The notes beneath the pieces were generated by a model. It was not told where the DNA came from and searched no databases. It saw only the letters and a program-made list of their open reading frames with translations. A DNA stretch of 64,000 bases from Deinococcus taeanensis (GTDB taxonomy: Bacteria; Deinococcota; Deinococci; Deinococcales; Deinococcaceae). The stretch covers positions 186,001-250,000 of the forward strand of contig NZ_CP083457.1 of the NCBI RefSeq assembly GCF_020229735.1, read 5' to 3'. The translations under genes and the position numbers were made by a program. This document shows, one piece after another, positions 26,590-37,334 of the stretch (position 1 is the stretch's first letter; every line of letters starts with the position of its first letter).

Positions 26590-27333
26590 TTAGACGCCCA
26601 GGTACGCTTTGATGATGTCCGGATCGCCCATTAAATCACGGCTGGGGCCTTCCTTGACCAGTTGTCCCAGTTCCAGCACGTAAGTGCGGTCCGTCACCCG
26701 CAATACCTGCCGGACATTCTGCTCGACCAACAGCACGGTCAGGCCCAGTTCACGCAAACTGCCGATCACCCGCATGACTTCCGACACCACCAGCGGCGCC
26801 AGCCCCAGACTGGGCTCATCCATCAGCAGCACTTCAGGCTCGCTCATCAGCGCGCGGCCGATGGCCACCATCTGCTGCTCGCCCCCCGAAAGCGCGGCAG
26901 CGGGACTCAGGCGCTTCCCAGTCAGGCTCGGGAAGAAGTCGTAGACCTTCTGAAGGTTGGCGGTCCGGTTGCCCTTGGTCCGGGGCAGGTAAGCCCCCAT
27001 CAGGAGGTTCTCCTCCACCGTCATCTGACCAAACAGCTGCCGGCCCATCGGCACGTGGGCCACGCCCATGTCCGTAATGCGGTGAGGCGGCACGCCGTTA
27101 AGGTTCTGCCCCCGGTAGGTGGCGGTCCCGGCGCGGGCCTTCAGCATGCCGGACAGCACGCGCAGGATGGTGCTTTTTCCACTGCCGTTGCCGCCCACCA
27201 GTCCCACCAGCTCGCCTTTGTCCACGTGCAGCGACACGCCGAACACCACCTGCACTTCACCGTAGGCGACCTCAATGCCGCTGGCCTCCAGGACCCGGTC
27301 GGAGGCGGCACGTGAAGCTTGCTGATTACTCAT
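26590..27333 (-). CDS. livF: Branched-chain amino acid ABC transporter ATPase LivF
   Basis: The 247-residue ATPase has Walker A GGNGSGKST, signature LSGGEQQ and Walker B VLLMDEPSLGL, with the LivF-type ending (GPSRDLMGDPDIIKAYLGV). It energises import of Leu/Ile/Val or related amides with LivG. Its start overlaps livG by eight bases. It is the last gene of the liv operon. Confidence 0.93.
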   Translation of the reverse strand: MSNQQASRAASDRVLEASGIEVAYGEVQVVFGVSLHVDKGELVGLVGGNGSGKSTILRVLSGMLKARAGTATYRGQNLNGVPPHRITDMGVAHVPMGRQLFGQMTVEENLLMGAYLPRTKGNRTANLQKVYDFFPSLTGKRLSPAAALSGGEQQMVAIGRALMSEPEVLLMDEPSLGLAPLVVSEVMRVIGSLRELGLTVLLVEQNVRQVLRVTDRTYVLELGQLVKEGPSRDLMGDPDIIKAYLGV

Positions 27334-28111
27334 GGTCGTCTCCGAGGTAGGCGCGAATGACGTCTGGATGGGCGGCCACCGCCTTCGGTTCGCCTTCGGC
27401 CAGCAACTCGCCGAAGGCCATGCAGATCACGTGGTCCGACAGGCTCATGATCACGTGCATGATGTGTTCGACCATCACGATGCCGATGCCCGACTTGGCC
27501 AGTTCGCGGATCAGGGCCACCATCTCCTGCTGGGCCGGCGGGTTCAGACCAGCGATGCTCTCATCAAGAAACAGCAGCCGCGGCTCCATGGCGAGGGCTT
27601 TGGCGAGTTCCAGGCGGCGGCGCCGGGCGAGGTTAAGCTGCGCGGCCGGCTGGGCGGCGCGGTCCGCCAGGCCAACCCGGTCAAGCACCGAGTAGGCGTG
27701 ATCTTCCGCCGCGCGGCCCCGGTACTTCAGGAAGGCGGCCACCAGCACGTTTTCCAGCACACTCAGGTCCTCGAAGGGGCGCTCGACCTGAAAGGTCCGG
27801 GCCATGCCCAGCCGCGCACGCACCTGGGGCTGCACCCGGGTAATGTCCCGTCCGTCAAACGAGACCCGGCCCTGGCTGGGCCGCACAAATCCGGTCAGCG
27901 CGTTGAACAGGGTCGTTTTGCCCGCACCGTTCGGACCGATCAGCCCGAGAATCTCCCCGGGTCGCACCGCGAGGCTGATGTTCTTGACGGCCGTGACGCC
28001 CCCGAAGCGCACGGTGACGCCCTCCGCCAGCAGCAGAGGGGGGCCTTGGGGCGCATGAATTACCTCACCGGGAAAGGTGGTGAGTTCCGGCGAGACAGGC
28101 TGGCCGGTCAT
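27326..28111 (-). CDS. livG: Branched-chain amino acid ABC transporter ATPase LivG
   Basis: The 261-residue ATPase has Walker A GPNGAGKTTLFN and Walker B RLLFLDESIAGLNP; the signature reads LNLARRRRLELAKAL rather than LSGGQ, a variant also seen in other LivG proteins. It ends with YLGDDHE. It overlaps livM (ATGA) and livF, indicating one transcript. Confidence 0.93.
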   Translation of the reverse strand: MTGQPVSPELTTFPGEVIHAPQGPPLLLAEGVTVRFGGVTAVKNISLAVRPGEILGLIGPNGAGKTTLFNALTGFVRPSQGRVSFDGRDITRVQPQVRARLGMARTFQVERPFEDLSVLENVLVAAFLKYRGRAAEDHAYSVLDRVGLADRAAQPAAQLNLARRRRLELAKALAMEPRLLFLDESIAGLNPPAQQEMVALIRELAKSGIGIVMVEHIMHVIMSLSDHVICMAFGELLAEGEPKAVAAHPDVIRAYLGDDHE

Positions 28112-29112
28112 CTTGCGGTCCCCAATTTCCGGCCCTCGCGCGAGAACAGGCCCATGATGCCGTTGGGGGCGAACAGGGTTACGAGCAGGATCAGTACCCC
28201 GTAGATCAACAGGTTCGCATTGCTAAAGACGTTGCGGAACATCTCCCCAAAGGTCGCGAGGAGCACCGCACCAATCAGCGGTCCCTGAATGCTGGTCCGC
28301 CCGCCAATGATGGCCATCAGGGCGATCTGGACACTGATCGGCAGTTCCAGCAGCGTATGGGGCTCGAAGGCCTGCAGATAGATCGCGTACAGCGAGCCCC
28401 CCAGAGCGGTCAGGGCAGCGGAGATCATAAAGGCGATCATCTTCATCCGGGTTGGGTCAATGCCCAGGGCCCGGGCCCCGTCCTCATCTTCCCTGACGGC
28501 CTGCAGGGCGTACCCCAGGCGCGAGCGGCGGATGAGGTGCGTCACCAGCAGGGTCAGCGTCACGAAACCGAACGCCAGCCAGTACTCGGTCCGGCGGTCG
28601 AACAGGTCCAGCCCGAAGACTGTGGGCAGTTCGGGCATAAACAGGCCCTCGCTGCTGCCGGTCCATTCACTGTTGATGGCCACCAGGCGGATCACCAGGG
28701 CCACCGCGATCGTGGACAGGGTGAAGTAGCTGCCGCGCAGCCGGAACGTCAGTCCACCCCAGACCGCCGCCAGAACGACCGCCAGGACCATGCCGATCAG
28801 GGCGCCCCACCAGGGGGCCACGGGCCCGCCGAAAAACGCCGGGACGCGCTCCGGCGTGGCCAGCAGCGTCATGGTGTAGGCCCCGATGCCCAGCAGCGCC
28901 GCGTGGCCCAGGCTGGTCTGGCCCGCCCAGCCTCCCAGGATGTTCCAGCTCATGGCGAGTCCGGCAAAGATCACGGTGGAGATGCCGAAATTCATGGTCT
29001 TGCCGAACACAAAGGGATACAAGAACAGCACGGCCAGGACGGCGGCGCTGAGCCACAGGTTGCCGAAGGTCAGGGCGCGGGGCCGTTTGAGCGTCACAGG
29101 CGCTGCGGTCAT
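28108..29112 (-). CDS. livM: Branched-chain amino acid ABC transporter permease LivM
   Basis: The 334-residue protein has around ten hydrophobic segments and the LivM motif GYALQAVREDEDGARALGIDPTRMK, the cytoplasmic loop that contacts the ATPase. It forms the membrane channel with LivH. Its ATG overlaps the livH stop (ATGA). Confidence 0.92.
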   Translation of the reverse strand: MTAAPVTLKRPRALTFGNLWLSAAVLAVLFLYPFVFGKTMNFGISTVIFAGLAMSWNILGGWAGQTSLGHAALLGIGAYTMTLLATPERVPAFFGGPVAPWWGALIGMVLAVVLAAVWGGLTFRLRGSYFTLSTIAVALVIRLVAINSEWTGSSEGLFMPELPTVFGLDLFDRRTEYWLAFGFVTLTLLVTHLIRRSRLGYALQAVREDEDGARALGIDPTRMKMIAFMISAALTALGGSLYAIYLQAFEPHTLLELPISVQIALMAIIGGRTSIQGPLIGAVLLATFGEMFRNVFSNANLLIYGVLILLVTLFAPNGIMGLFSREGRKLGTAR

Positions 29113-29996
29113 ACCCGCTTCACCGTCTTCCCGAACAGGCCTTCAGGGCGCAGCAGCAACACCAGCAGGAAGGCCACCAGGCCGTAGGCGTCGCGGTAGT
29201 TGTTGTTGACGTAGAACGCTCCCAGCGACTCGATCACGCCGAGCACCAGGCCGCCGACCAGGGCGCCGGGCAGGTTGCCCAGCCCGCCCAGGACCGTCAC
29301 GATAAAGGCCTTGGTGGTGTAGTTCTCGCCCACCGTTGGAAAGGCATACAGCAGGGGCATCAGCAGGACGCCGGCGATGGCGGCAAAGGCCACGCCCAGA
29401 CCAAACACGATGGCCTGGATGTTGGCCGTCTTGACGCCCTGCAGTTCGGCACCCAGTGGGTTCTGGGCGGTGGCCCGGATGGCCCGTCCGAGCTCCGTGC
29501 GGTAGAGCAGCAGATTCAGACCGGCAATCACTGCCAGCGTTCCGAGGCCCGCGATCAGCAGCGAAATGCTCACCTGCACGCCGGCAAAGGAGAACGTGCT
29601 GCTGGCGTACGGCACGTTGATGCTCTGCGGCTGCGCCCCGAACCCCAGCAGCAGGGTGTTGCTGATAATCAGGCCCAGGCCCAGGGTGGCCAGCATGCTG
29701 CCCTCACCCAGACGGTCGCCCAGCCGGGTCAGCACGAAGCGCTGAAGCACGTAGCCCAGGGCAAAACCCGCGGGCGCGGCGACCAGCAGGCTCAGGTAGG
29801 GGTCGATGTTGAAGGTCTTGAACAGCGCGAGACTGATGAACATCCCGATGGCCAGAAAGTCGCCGTGGGCGAAATTGATGACCTTCATGACGCCGAAAAT
29901 CAGGCTCAGACCTGTACCGATCAGGGCGTACAGCCCCCCGGTCAGCAGGCCCTGTACCAGGGTCTGAAAAAAAGCCGTGACGGCAACTGGGTCCAT
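29109..29996 (-). CDS. livH: Branched-chain amino acid ABC transporter permease LivH
   Basis: Starting at ATG 29996 (AGGAG upstream), the 295-residue integral membrane protein has LivH features: GLLTGGLYALIGTGLSLIFGVMKVINFAHGDF at the N-terminus and GRAIRATAQNPLGAELQGV in the ATPase-contacting loop. It pairs with LivM. Confidence 0.92.
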   Translation of the reverse strand: MDPVAVTAFFQTLVQGLLTGGLYALIGTGLSLIFGVMKVINFAHGDFLAIGMFISLALFKTFNIDPYLSLLVAAPAGFALGYVLQRFVLTRLGDRLGEGSMLATLGLGLIISNTLLLGFGAQPQSINVPYASSTFSFAGVQVSISLLIAGLGTLAVIAGLNLLLYRTELGRAIRATAQNPLGAELQGVKTANIQAIVFGLGVAFAAIAGVLLMPLLYAFPTVGENYTTKAFIVTVLGGLGNLPGALVGGLVLGVIESLGAFYVNNNYRDAYGLVAFLLVLLLRPEGLFGKTVKRV

Positions 29997-30131
29997 GTGG
30001 GCTCCTTCGGAGTGAGGAACAGGGAGCGCCAATGTTGCGCTCCCCGGGGGTGGTCGACCTGCGCTGCGTGCCTGTGAGCTCGTGCCAGCAAGAGTGGCGC
30101 CGCCGGTGGGACCTGCTGGTCCCCAGGAAAC

Positions 30132-31286
30132 TCAACGCTCGAACTTGATGGGCTGCGGCACCACGCTCTTGGGGTAGACCGGCACGAACTTGCCGCCCTG
30201 CACCTGCTGCGCCACCATGGCCAGCGGGTTCTGATTGCGGAAGCCGTCAAAGTCCTTGAACTGGATGGGCCCGAACGCAGTCTGCATGTTCAGGCTGTTG
30301 AGGGCCGCTTTAACCTTCTCCCGGTCGGTGCTGCCGGCGCGGCTGATGGCTTCGGCCGCCACGATCACGCCGGCGTAGGCCTGGGCGGCGTGATAACTGG
30401 GGTCCGCACCACCCAGCGCTTTTTTGAGTTCCACGTTCAGCTTCTGAACGCCCGGGTAGCGCAGCTGCGGAATCCAGGCGGTCGCCGTGATGACGTTCTC
30501 CGCCGCGCTGCCGCTGTCCTTGATGAACTCGGGCAGGGCGAAACCGGCGGCCCCTCCGGCAAACAGCCGCGGCTTGACGCCGACTTCGCGGGCCTGCCGC
30601 ATCAGGGCCACGCTGTCTTCAGCGTAGGACACCATCAGGAGGCCGTCGGGGTTCTTGGCCTTGATGCGGTTGAGGACCGGGCGGAAGTCCGTCAGGCCCT
30701 TATCGTAGCGCTGGTCCTCGACGATGGTGATCCCGTACTGCTTGGCCAGCGTCTGGGCCGCGTCCGCAACGCTCTTCTCAAAGGCTCCCGTGCCGGCGAT
30801 GACGGCCATGGTCTTGAACTTCTTGTCACGGAAGATGCTCAGAATGACGCGGGCGTATTCGGTGGCGGGCTGGTTGAGGCGGAAGGTGTACTCGCTCCCC
30901 GGCTGGGTGATGTCGTCACCACTGGACGTCACGACGAGGTTCGGCACCTTCTGCCGGGCCAGGTACTGCGCCTGGGCCTTGACGAGCGAGCTGCTGTATT
31001 CGTTGATGACCAGGGGCACGCCTGCATTGACCAGGCGCTCGGCAGCGGCCAGCCCCTTGTTCACGTCCGAGGCATTGTCCTCAATAACCAGTTCGATCTT
31101 GCGCCCGCCGATGCCGCCTTTGCGGTTGACTTCGGCCACCCCGACTTTAAACCCGGCCAGCTGCATTTTTCCGAACTCGGCGAAGCGGCCGGTGACGGAG
31201 GTGATGGCCCCGATCTTGATGGTGCCCTGGGCCTGTGCACCGGCGGCAAGCGCCATGGACAGGGTAAATAACACGAACTTACGCAT
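30132..31286 (-). CDS. livK: Branched-chain amino acid ABC transporter substrate-binding protein
   Basis: The 384-residue protein has a signal peptide (MRKFVLFTLSMALAAGAQAQ) and the periplasmic-binding fold of LivJ/LivK (TIKIGAITSVTGRFAEFGKMQLAGFKVGVAEVN, then PLVINEYSSSLV). It delivers substrate to LivHM. AAGGAG stands upstream of the ATG. It is the first gene of the operon, 135 bases before livH. The actual substrate (branched-chain amino acids, urea or amides) cannot be told from sequence. Confidence 0.9.
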   Translation of the reverse strand: MRKFVLFTLSMALAAGAQAQGTIKIGAITSVTGRFAEFGKMQLAGFKVGVAEVNRKGGIGGRKIELVIEDNASDVNKGLAAAERLVNAGVPLVINEYSSSLVKAQAQYLARQKVPNLVVTSSGDDITQPGSEYTFRLNQPATEYARVILSIFRDKKFKTMAVIAGTGAFEKSVADAAQTLAKQYGITIVEDQRYDKGLTDFRPVLNRIKAKNPDGLLMVSYAEDSVALMRQAREVGVKPRLFAGGAAGFALPEFIKDSGSAAENVITATAWIPQLRYPGVQKLNVELKKALGGADPSYHAAQAYAGVIVAAEAISRAGSTDREKVKAALNSLNMQTAFGPIQFKDFDGFRNQNPLAMVAQQVQGGKFVPVYPKSVVPQPIKFER

Positions 31287-31640
31287 GGTGGTCTCCTTGA
31301 CAGGAACGCGAACGGAGGATTTATGAATGTACTGTGCGGGTCAGTGTAGCTGTTGGCGCCGGGTCGGCACAGGAGCTGTCCAGTTATGCGGGCGTTAGCA
31401 GGCCGCCGGGGGCTGTGTGCACGGGACGGCGGGCGACAGAGACGATCAGGAACCAGGTGTGGTGCACTGCGAGTTCCGATGGAACCTGCCGGTCGATCTC
31501 CTCCAGGACGTCCAGAACCTCTACGGTGCGGTGGCGGGGGGAATGCCGGAGGGGTCGGGCATGGGGTCCGGGTCAGTGCGGGCGCGGCTTCCCGGCGGTG
31601 TTTTAAGGGCGCGCCGGCGGGTCCTGGGAGGGCGCCGGCG
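31287..31640. other. Intergenic region upstream of livK, no gene seen
   Basis: This 354-base stretch holds the livK promoter region and a short degraded open frame (DDQEPGVVHCEFRWNLPVDLL) with no convincing start. I see no complete gene, RNA gene or clear repeat. Confidence 0.4.
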
Positions 31641-32438
31641 TCAGCGGGGGGCGGGAAAGTCACTGGCCGCCGAGAGGTGGGCCCGCTCCAGCCAGGCGAC
31701 GCCGTAGCGGGCGGCGCTGTCGAGGCCACCCAGCAGACCGAGCGGGCTGATGACGGCCCGGGTGGGCAGGCCGAGTTCCGTAAGGGCACGCGTGACTTCC
31801 CTGCGCAGCCGTTCTGACGCGGGGGGAAGGTCCTGGAGGACCAGCGCGGCGGGGTTGAGGATCGTTACGGCCGAGGTGAGGTGGTTGGCCAGGTCGGTCG
31901 TGTAGGCGCGCAGGGCGCGTTTGACTGGGGTGTGGCCGCCCGCGGCCAGGGCCGCGACGGTGATGATGTCGGTCTCCGGGTCGACGCCGCGCAGGTGGCC
32001 GAGCAGGCGGTGGAGCGCGAGGTCGTGGCGGCGGCGTTTGGCCGGGTCGGCGGCGTAGCTGAGTTCGCCGGTGGCGCAGTGGTAGAGCTGACCGCCGAGC
32101 ATCAGGCCCAGGCCGAGTCCGAACTCGGAATTCAGGAACACCAGGGGGTCATCCGGCGTGAGGTTCAGGGGGTGCCAGGCTTGCCACGCCGCGAGGTTGG
32201 CGTCGTTCTCGACGATGACCGGTCGGCCGAGGGCGGCGCTGAGTTCGGCTTCAAGCGGTTGATCGGTCAGGTCGGCCCAGGGCAGGGCGGCGGTGCGGGT
32301 GCGGGAGTTGACCTGCCCTTTGACACTGATGACGGACCGGTCAGCGTGGCCCTGCTGGTCGAGCCAGGTCACCACCCTGGTGATCCGCAGAGCCGACGCG
32401 GGCAGTGGCAATGGCATCACCGTCATCCGCCCCAGCAC
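31641..32438 (-). pseudogene. ROK-family protein, N-terminally truncated
   Basis: The minus strand encodes [21 protein letters not shown] (substrate-contacting ENDANLAA), [28 protein letters not shown] and [17 protein letters not shown], typical of ROK repressors/kinases. The usual start (winged helix and the ATP-binding DxGGT strand, about 130 residues) is not present upstream, where homology fades near 32440. It may be a remnant, replaced by the ATPase operon that begins on the other strand at 32514. Confidence 0.6.
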
Positions 32439-32513
32439 CTGAGCCCCACCGGAGGCCGCCCGGCGCGCCGTGACCCGCGCGCCGAGGCGGCCCTGAACGT
32501 CACAGGAGACCCC

Positions 32514-33485
<972 letters not shown>

Positions 33486-33508
33486 GCACGGCACACGACA
33501 CCCCGCTG

Positions 33509-33544
33509 AACAAGCCGGCGCACCCGCCCGGCTTGTTTCGTTTT
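33509..33544 (+). terminator. Rho-independent terminator after SpoIIIAA-like ATPase
   Basis: AACAAGCCGG pairs with CCGGCTTGTT across a short loop and is followed by TTTCGTTTT. The stem is about 10 bp and GC-rich, so termination here would separate the ATPase from the next gene. Confidence 0.7.
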
Positions 33545-33666
33545 CCGCCCACGCCCGCGTCCCACGCCGACACGGGTTGCCTCCAAACCCAACCTGCACG
33601 GACACTCGGCGAGACCCGCGCAGCCCCCACCGGAAGGCCGCCGCTCAGTGCCAGGAGGTCATCAGC

Positions 33667-34281
33667 ATGAACGACATCAACCCACCAACCGATCAGCAAC
33701 CGCTCGCGAACCCACCGACCGATCAGCAGCCGCTCACTCTGAAAGCAGGTGACATCACGTCCGCGCTTGAGCACCTCGGACCAGCACCGGCACCGGCGCC
33801 CGCCCTCATCCGCTGGAGCGCCCTACTTGAATCGCTCGCCAAGGAGGACCGCATCAAGCCCCTGCAGGAGTTCGAGCGGGCCGTGCATAAGGGGGTGATC
33901 GCAGCCGCCACACTCCGCGACACCTTCACCCTCCATTACCTCGACGCGCAGGGTCAGAACGCCACGCACGAAGGCCAGGACGACCTGCTGCTCGACACGC
34001 CGGAACTGCGCGCCTGGCTGGCGACGCAGGTCAACGAGAGCCGGTACCTACTCATCCAGAACGGCGCACCCATCCAGATCACGCAGCAGCAGATCGAAAA
34101 CGGAGAACTGGATTTCGCGCGCCTCTCCGCCATCCGCAAGACGGTCGCCGGGCAGCGCGTCCAGACCCCGGCCGCACCTCAGGCCAAGGGCACCAAGCCT
34201 ACCGCCAGCAAGTCGAAGGCCGGCACGAAACCCCCAGCGCCGCAGGCCAAGGCCACGACCACGCTCGACGCCACCAAGTAA
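33667..34281 (+). CDS. Hypothetical protein with low-complexity basic tail
   Basis: From ATG 33667 (CAGGAGG upstream), 204 residues. The N-terminus contains a repeated NPPTDQQPL and the tail is Lys/Pro/Ala-rich (KGTKPTASKSKAGTKPPAPQAK). The middle has LESLAKEDRIKPLQEFERAVHKGVIAAATLRDTFTLHYL, helical, with no known domain I recognise. The basic disordered tail could bind nucleic acid. It lies 181 bases after the ATPase and 70 before the next gene. Confidence 0.6.
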   Translation: MNDINPPTDQQPLANPPTDQQPLTLKAGDITSALEHLGPAPAPAPALIRWSALLESLAKEDRIKPLQEFERAVHKGVIAAATLRDTFTLHYLDAQGQNATHEGQDDLLLDTPELRAWLATQVNESRYLLIQNGAPIQITQQQIENGELDFARLSAIRKTVAGQRVQTPAAPQAKGTKPTASKSKAGTKPPAPQAKATTTLDATK

Positions 34282-34351
34282 AACCACCCCTGAGCGCATA
34301 CGGGAGATCCAGTCACGGGTCTCCCCTGCCGCCGCAAGGAGGCCAGTACCC

Positions 34352-35665
34352 ATGGGCCGACCCCCCGCCATCATCCAGAAGATCCGCACCGAACTCGCGC
34401 TCTCTGAAGCCGAGAAAGCCCCCCTCCGGGAGCTCTACGAGTACGACGGCGCGTGGACGGACAAGGAACTCAAGGCGAAGTGTCCGAGGCAGGGCGCGAT
34501 CCTCAAAGCGGGCCTGCTCCTTCCGGTCCACACCGTCATCGGCCCCCTTCACATGCTCTCCGTCACCGGCCGCCGGCTCGTCCTGAGAGACGCTTCAAGC
34601 ACCCACATCGCCCCGCAGCGCAACCTCGACCGGGCGTACATCCGCCTGTGCATGGAGGACTACGGGTTCGAGCAGACGGACGAGCGAACCACCCGAGGTC
34701 TTGAACAGTACGCCGGAAAGATGGAACTCTTTGAACGGCTCACGCCACAGGGCGTGGCGCTGGTCGGCGGGACCATGTCGGGCGGTGGGGTCACCCGAAC
34801 GACGATTGACCGGACGATCACCCGCCTGAAATCCTCCGCCCTCGCCCACCACTTCCGGGTCATTCTGTTCACCCCCTCTCCGACCCGGGGGCGCGGCCTC
34901 GCGCAGAAGCACGCCTCCATGTTCACGCTGCTGCACCACGTGCCCGGAGGCACGGGCGAGCGGCTCAAACGCACGGCGTTCAGACCCACATTCGATGACG
35001 CGTACGCCGGTCCGGCCAGCACAGCCCTGCTGGAAGATCTGGTGGTGCGTAAGCATCCGGACCTCTTCCCGGAGCAGACGCTGGAAGTCCTCCGGGAGCG
35101 GCGCGCGGACCGCATCGACCGGTTCAGAACTGACCTGGAGACCGACCGGGTCATCAGCGCCGAGCAGCTGTACCGGCATTACATGCTGCACCCGGATGAC
35201 CTCAAGAATGTGCCGTACGTCGAGGCGATCATGCACCCCGTGCACAGCCGGGCGGGCCTGGAAGTCAGGACGCGTTTTTACCTCACGTCCGCCGCCTTGC
35301 AGTACCAGGACGACAACGTCCTCGGACACTACGCGGGGGTCGGGGAGATGCGCCGCGTCATGAACGTTCCGGCCAACGAATCGTTCAAGCTGGACACCCG
35401 GCGGCGGCTGGCGCGGGACACGCCGGACGCCATCTTCCATAGCCTGTACGGGCCAATCGCCTTCGAATACGACACGGGGGTGTACAAGCTCCGGACGGTG
35501 CAGTCGAAGCTCGAAAGTTTCGCGCAACAGGGGTACCTGCAGACCATCTGGGGCACGGCCAACCGCCAGCGGATCGCCAAGGTCGAGGGGATCATGCAGG
35601 CTGAACCTGGAGCCAAAGGGCAGGTCATTCTGAGCGAATGGTGGCGCGGCATGCCCACCCCGTAA
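34352..35665 (+). CDS. Hypothetical protein, 437 residues
   Basis: The protein starts MGRPPAIIQKIRTELALSEAEKAPLRELYEYDGAWTDKELK, where the first helices look like a winged-helix/DNA-binding module, and then runs through an unassigned, mostly alpha-helical core with many Arg residues and no recognisable catalytic motif. A GTMSGGG glycine loop lies near residue 135. It is cotranscribed on the same strand as the SpoIIIAA-like ATPase and the 204-residue protein. The neighbourhood suggests a plasmid maintenance or conjugation-linked function, which I cannot prove. Confidence 0.6.
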   Translation: MGRPPAIIQKIRTELALSEAEKAPLRELYEYDGAWTDKELKAKCPRQGAILKAGLLLPVHTVIGPLHMLSVTGRRLVLRDASSTHIAPQRNLDRAYIRLCMEDYGFEQTDERTTRGLEQYAGKMELFERLTPQGVALVGGTMSGGGVTRTTIDRTITRLKSSALAHHFRVILFTPSPTRGRGLAQKHASMFTLLHHVPGGTGERLKRTAFRPTFDDAYAGPASTALLEDLVVRKHPDLFPEQTLEVLRERRADRIDRFRTDLETDRVISAEQLYRHYMLHPDDLKNVPYVEAIMHPVHSRAGLEVRTRFYLTSAALQYQDDNVLGHYAGVGEMRRVMNVPANESFKLDTRRRLARDTPDAIFHSLYGPIAFEYDTGVYKLRTVQSKLESFAQQGYLQTIWGTANRQRIAKVEGIMQAEPGAKGQVILSEWWRGMPTP

Positions 35666-37334
35666 ACCACTGCCATGTGATCGGGAGGCGTCTCATCTGG
35701 AGGCGCCTTCTGCTCGTGGTGAGAGGGGCGCTCGCATGCCGTTCGCCCTCGCCGGGCACCGTTCATTCGCCGGTCAGGCCCGCTGCCTGTGGGCCACGAC
35801 CAGCGACCCTGGGCGCTGCGGACCGGTGATCCGGAAGTCCCGAACGGCCCGTGCCCAGCGGTGCACGGCCGCGTCTCGTGGGGCGCGGGGCGACCCCTCT
35901 GAAGGGGGTTCACTGACCCACCGCACCTCACGATGAAGGCGCGAAAGCGGGGTGAGCCGGGTCGCTGAAACGAATCAGAGACAACCGGCACAAGGGTGGC
36001 GCGGGCCCTGCCGGACGATCGGTCTGACCTACGGAACGTGGGAGACGGAACGCTCCGAGGACGACCCCTGAGCGCGGGACGCGAGGGCGCGGATAGGCGT
36101 GCGCCGCAGGGTTCGAGTGAGGTGAACACCTCCCGGCGGTGCACCGTTTTCAAGTGGAGTGGAGAGGGCCTGCGCAGCACTGAAACCCGGTTGATTCAGC
36201 AGAGGCCAGAGGACCGAACACCCCCTCCGGTTCACCGCCAGGGGAGGCTCAGAGGAGGCCGAATCCCAGGCAAACTCACACGGGCAAGCAGGGTGAGAAT
36301 GGGGCCTCGTTCAGCCGGTTGTTGGCCCGGTTTGCAGCGAATGTGGGAGGCCGGTGTCGTGGTTGGGATGAGCCTGATTGTCCCGTCACGTGCCGCACGG
36401 AGGACGTCCTTACCAGCCCGGTCCGGCGCCTCGCCTCCGTGCGGCCGGGGTACAGATCTGCCACCCGATGTAGGGGGCGACCGTGGCGGCAGGGCGCGCT
36501 CACGGGCAGACCAGTCCTGAGATTGCTCCCCCATACGTTGGCAAATAGTCGCAGACAGGCCGTTCACATCCTGGCGAATACTTTCCCTTACCCGCAACAG
36601 ATGGGCGAATAGAAAATTGCCCACCCGCGCAAACCCCCAGACATGTCGGCAATTAGAGTGTACACGCCAGACTCTCAGGGAGTTCAGGCGCTCCCGGGGG
36701 GAGCCAGGGCATCTTGCCGCGTCCTGCGTGGGTCTGTAAGGGCTTCACCAGGGGCTGAGGCGGTGCGGGTCGTGGGTGCCGGCGGCGGGTCGTGATGGGG
36801 TGGGCAGGGGGCGCGTGAGCGGCGCTGGTCTGCGCCCTGGGCATATCGGGCGGTGGCTCTTCGCCAGGGCGTGCGGGTGGAGTCATCGGCGGGACGATGA
36901 CGGTTCAGATCTGCGAGCGGGGCGCGCGGGTCAGGGGGGACGGCAGACGCTCCCCGGAGTGTCCGGGCCAGGTCGTCGGCTGTGCAGTGACGACTCGGGT
37001 CTGCGGCCTGGGATGGTCGGGTGATCGTCACGTCTCTGTGCCTCGGGTGGGGTCATCGGCGGGGCGATCACGACTGGGATCTGCGAGCAGGGAGCACGGG
37101 TCGGGAGGCGCGGCGGATGGACGTTCCCTGGAGTGTCCGGGTCAGGTCATCAGCCGTGCAGTGACGACTCGGGTCACTCAACCGGAGCGCGGGTCAGTGA
37201 CCTTCACCGGAGTGGTCTGCACGTGACGACCGCGTGGGTCACTCGACGCTCGCTCACCCTCGGGTACCGGTCCGGGACGCGGGCGATGACCCAATGCCTC
37301 ACCGCGCTGGCGCGTGGCCCAGGGAGGCATGACA
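35666..37334. other. Gene-poor region with direct repeats
   Basis: About 1.65 kb without a convincing gene. Apart from the repeats at 36874-37175 it holds only short, codon-biased GC-rich frames on both strands (for example 36684-37031) that I regard as chance. The region could contain an origin or partition site, but I see no AT-rich segment or iteron array. Confidence 0.4.
36874..37175. repeat. Two imperfect direct repeats, 170-bp period
   Basis: Unit 1 (36874-37001) and unit 2 (37044-37175) share the order CGGGTGG, GTCATCGGCGGG, TGCGAGC, GGAGTGTCCGGG, TCAGG and GCAGTGACGACTCGGGTC. A partial third unit follows (further GGGTCACTC and GGGTCAGTGAC copies to about 37250). They precede the helicase gene directly. 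Repeats of this kind can be protein-binding sites or decayed coding sequence. Confidence 0.5.

Larger units (their letters stand above)
24816..26590 (-). pseudogene. HINT-domain polymorphic toxin C-terminus (Rhs-like), split by IS630
   Basis: On the minus strand, 26590-26338 encodes TAQTVAPEYPFYVTERSD...KWVGAGHLKIGDKVKQADGTVGLVANV, the pretoxin HINT domain; after the IS630 element it continues at 25293 as QKTQEMFNLTVS, stop, AHTYYVGNDGW, then after a frame change LVHNCGPDFSSLPTALRG. This is the classic end of HINT domains. A toxin tail follows to 24816 (NSETEALELYRAVLLGRG...VPHLQVHLPGDKNGRIYITWPKK). There are two internal stops, a frame change and the insertion, so it is dead. The N-terminal Rhs part is absent, cut off where livF begins. 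Confidence 0.7.

Noticed and set aside
36684..37031. Minus-strand frame of 115 codons across the 170-bp repeats
   Set aside because: Low-complexity, rich in Arg/Thr/Pro/His, typical of chance frames in GC-rich repeats.
36874..37250. CRISPR array
   Set aside because: The repeats are about 130 bp, only two to three copies and diverged; no short identical repeats with unique spacers.
35666..37334. A replication origin
   Set aside because: No AT-rich stretch, DnaA-like boxes or iteron array was recognised, and no replication initiator is adjacent.
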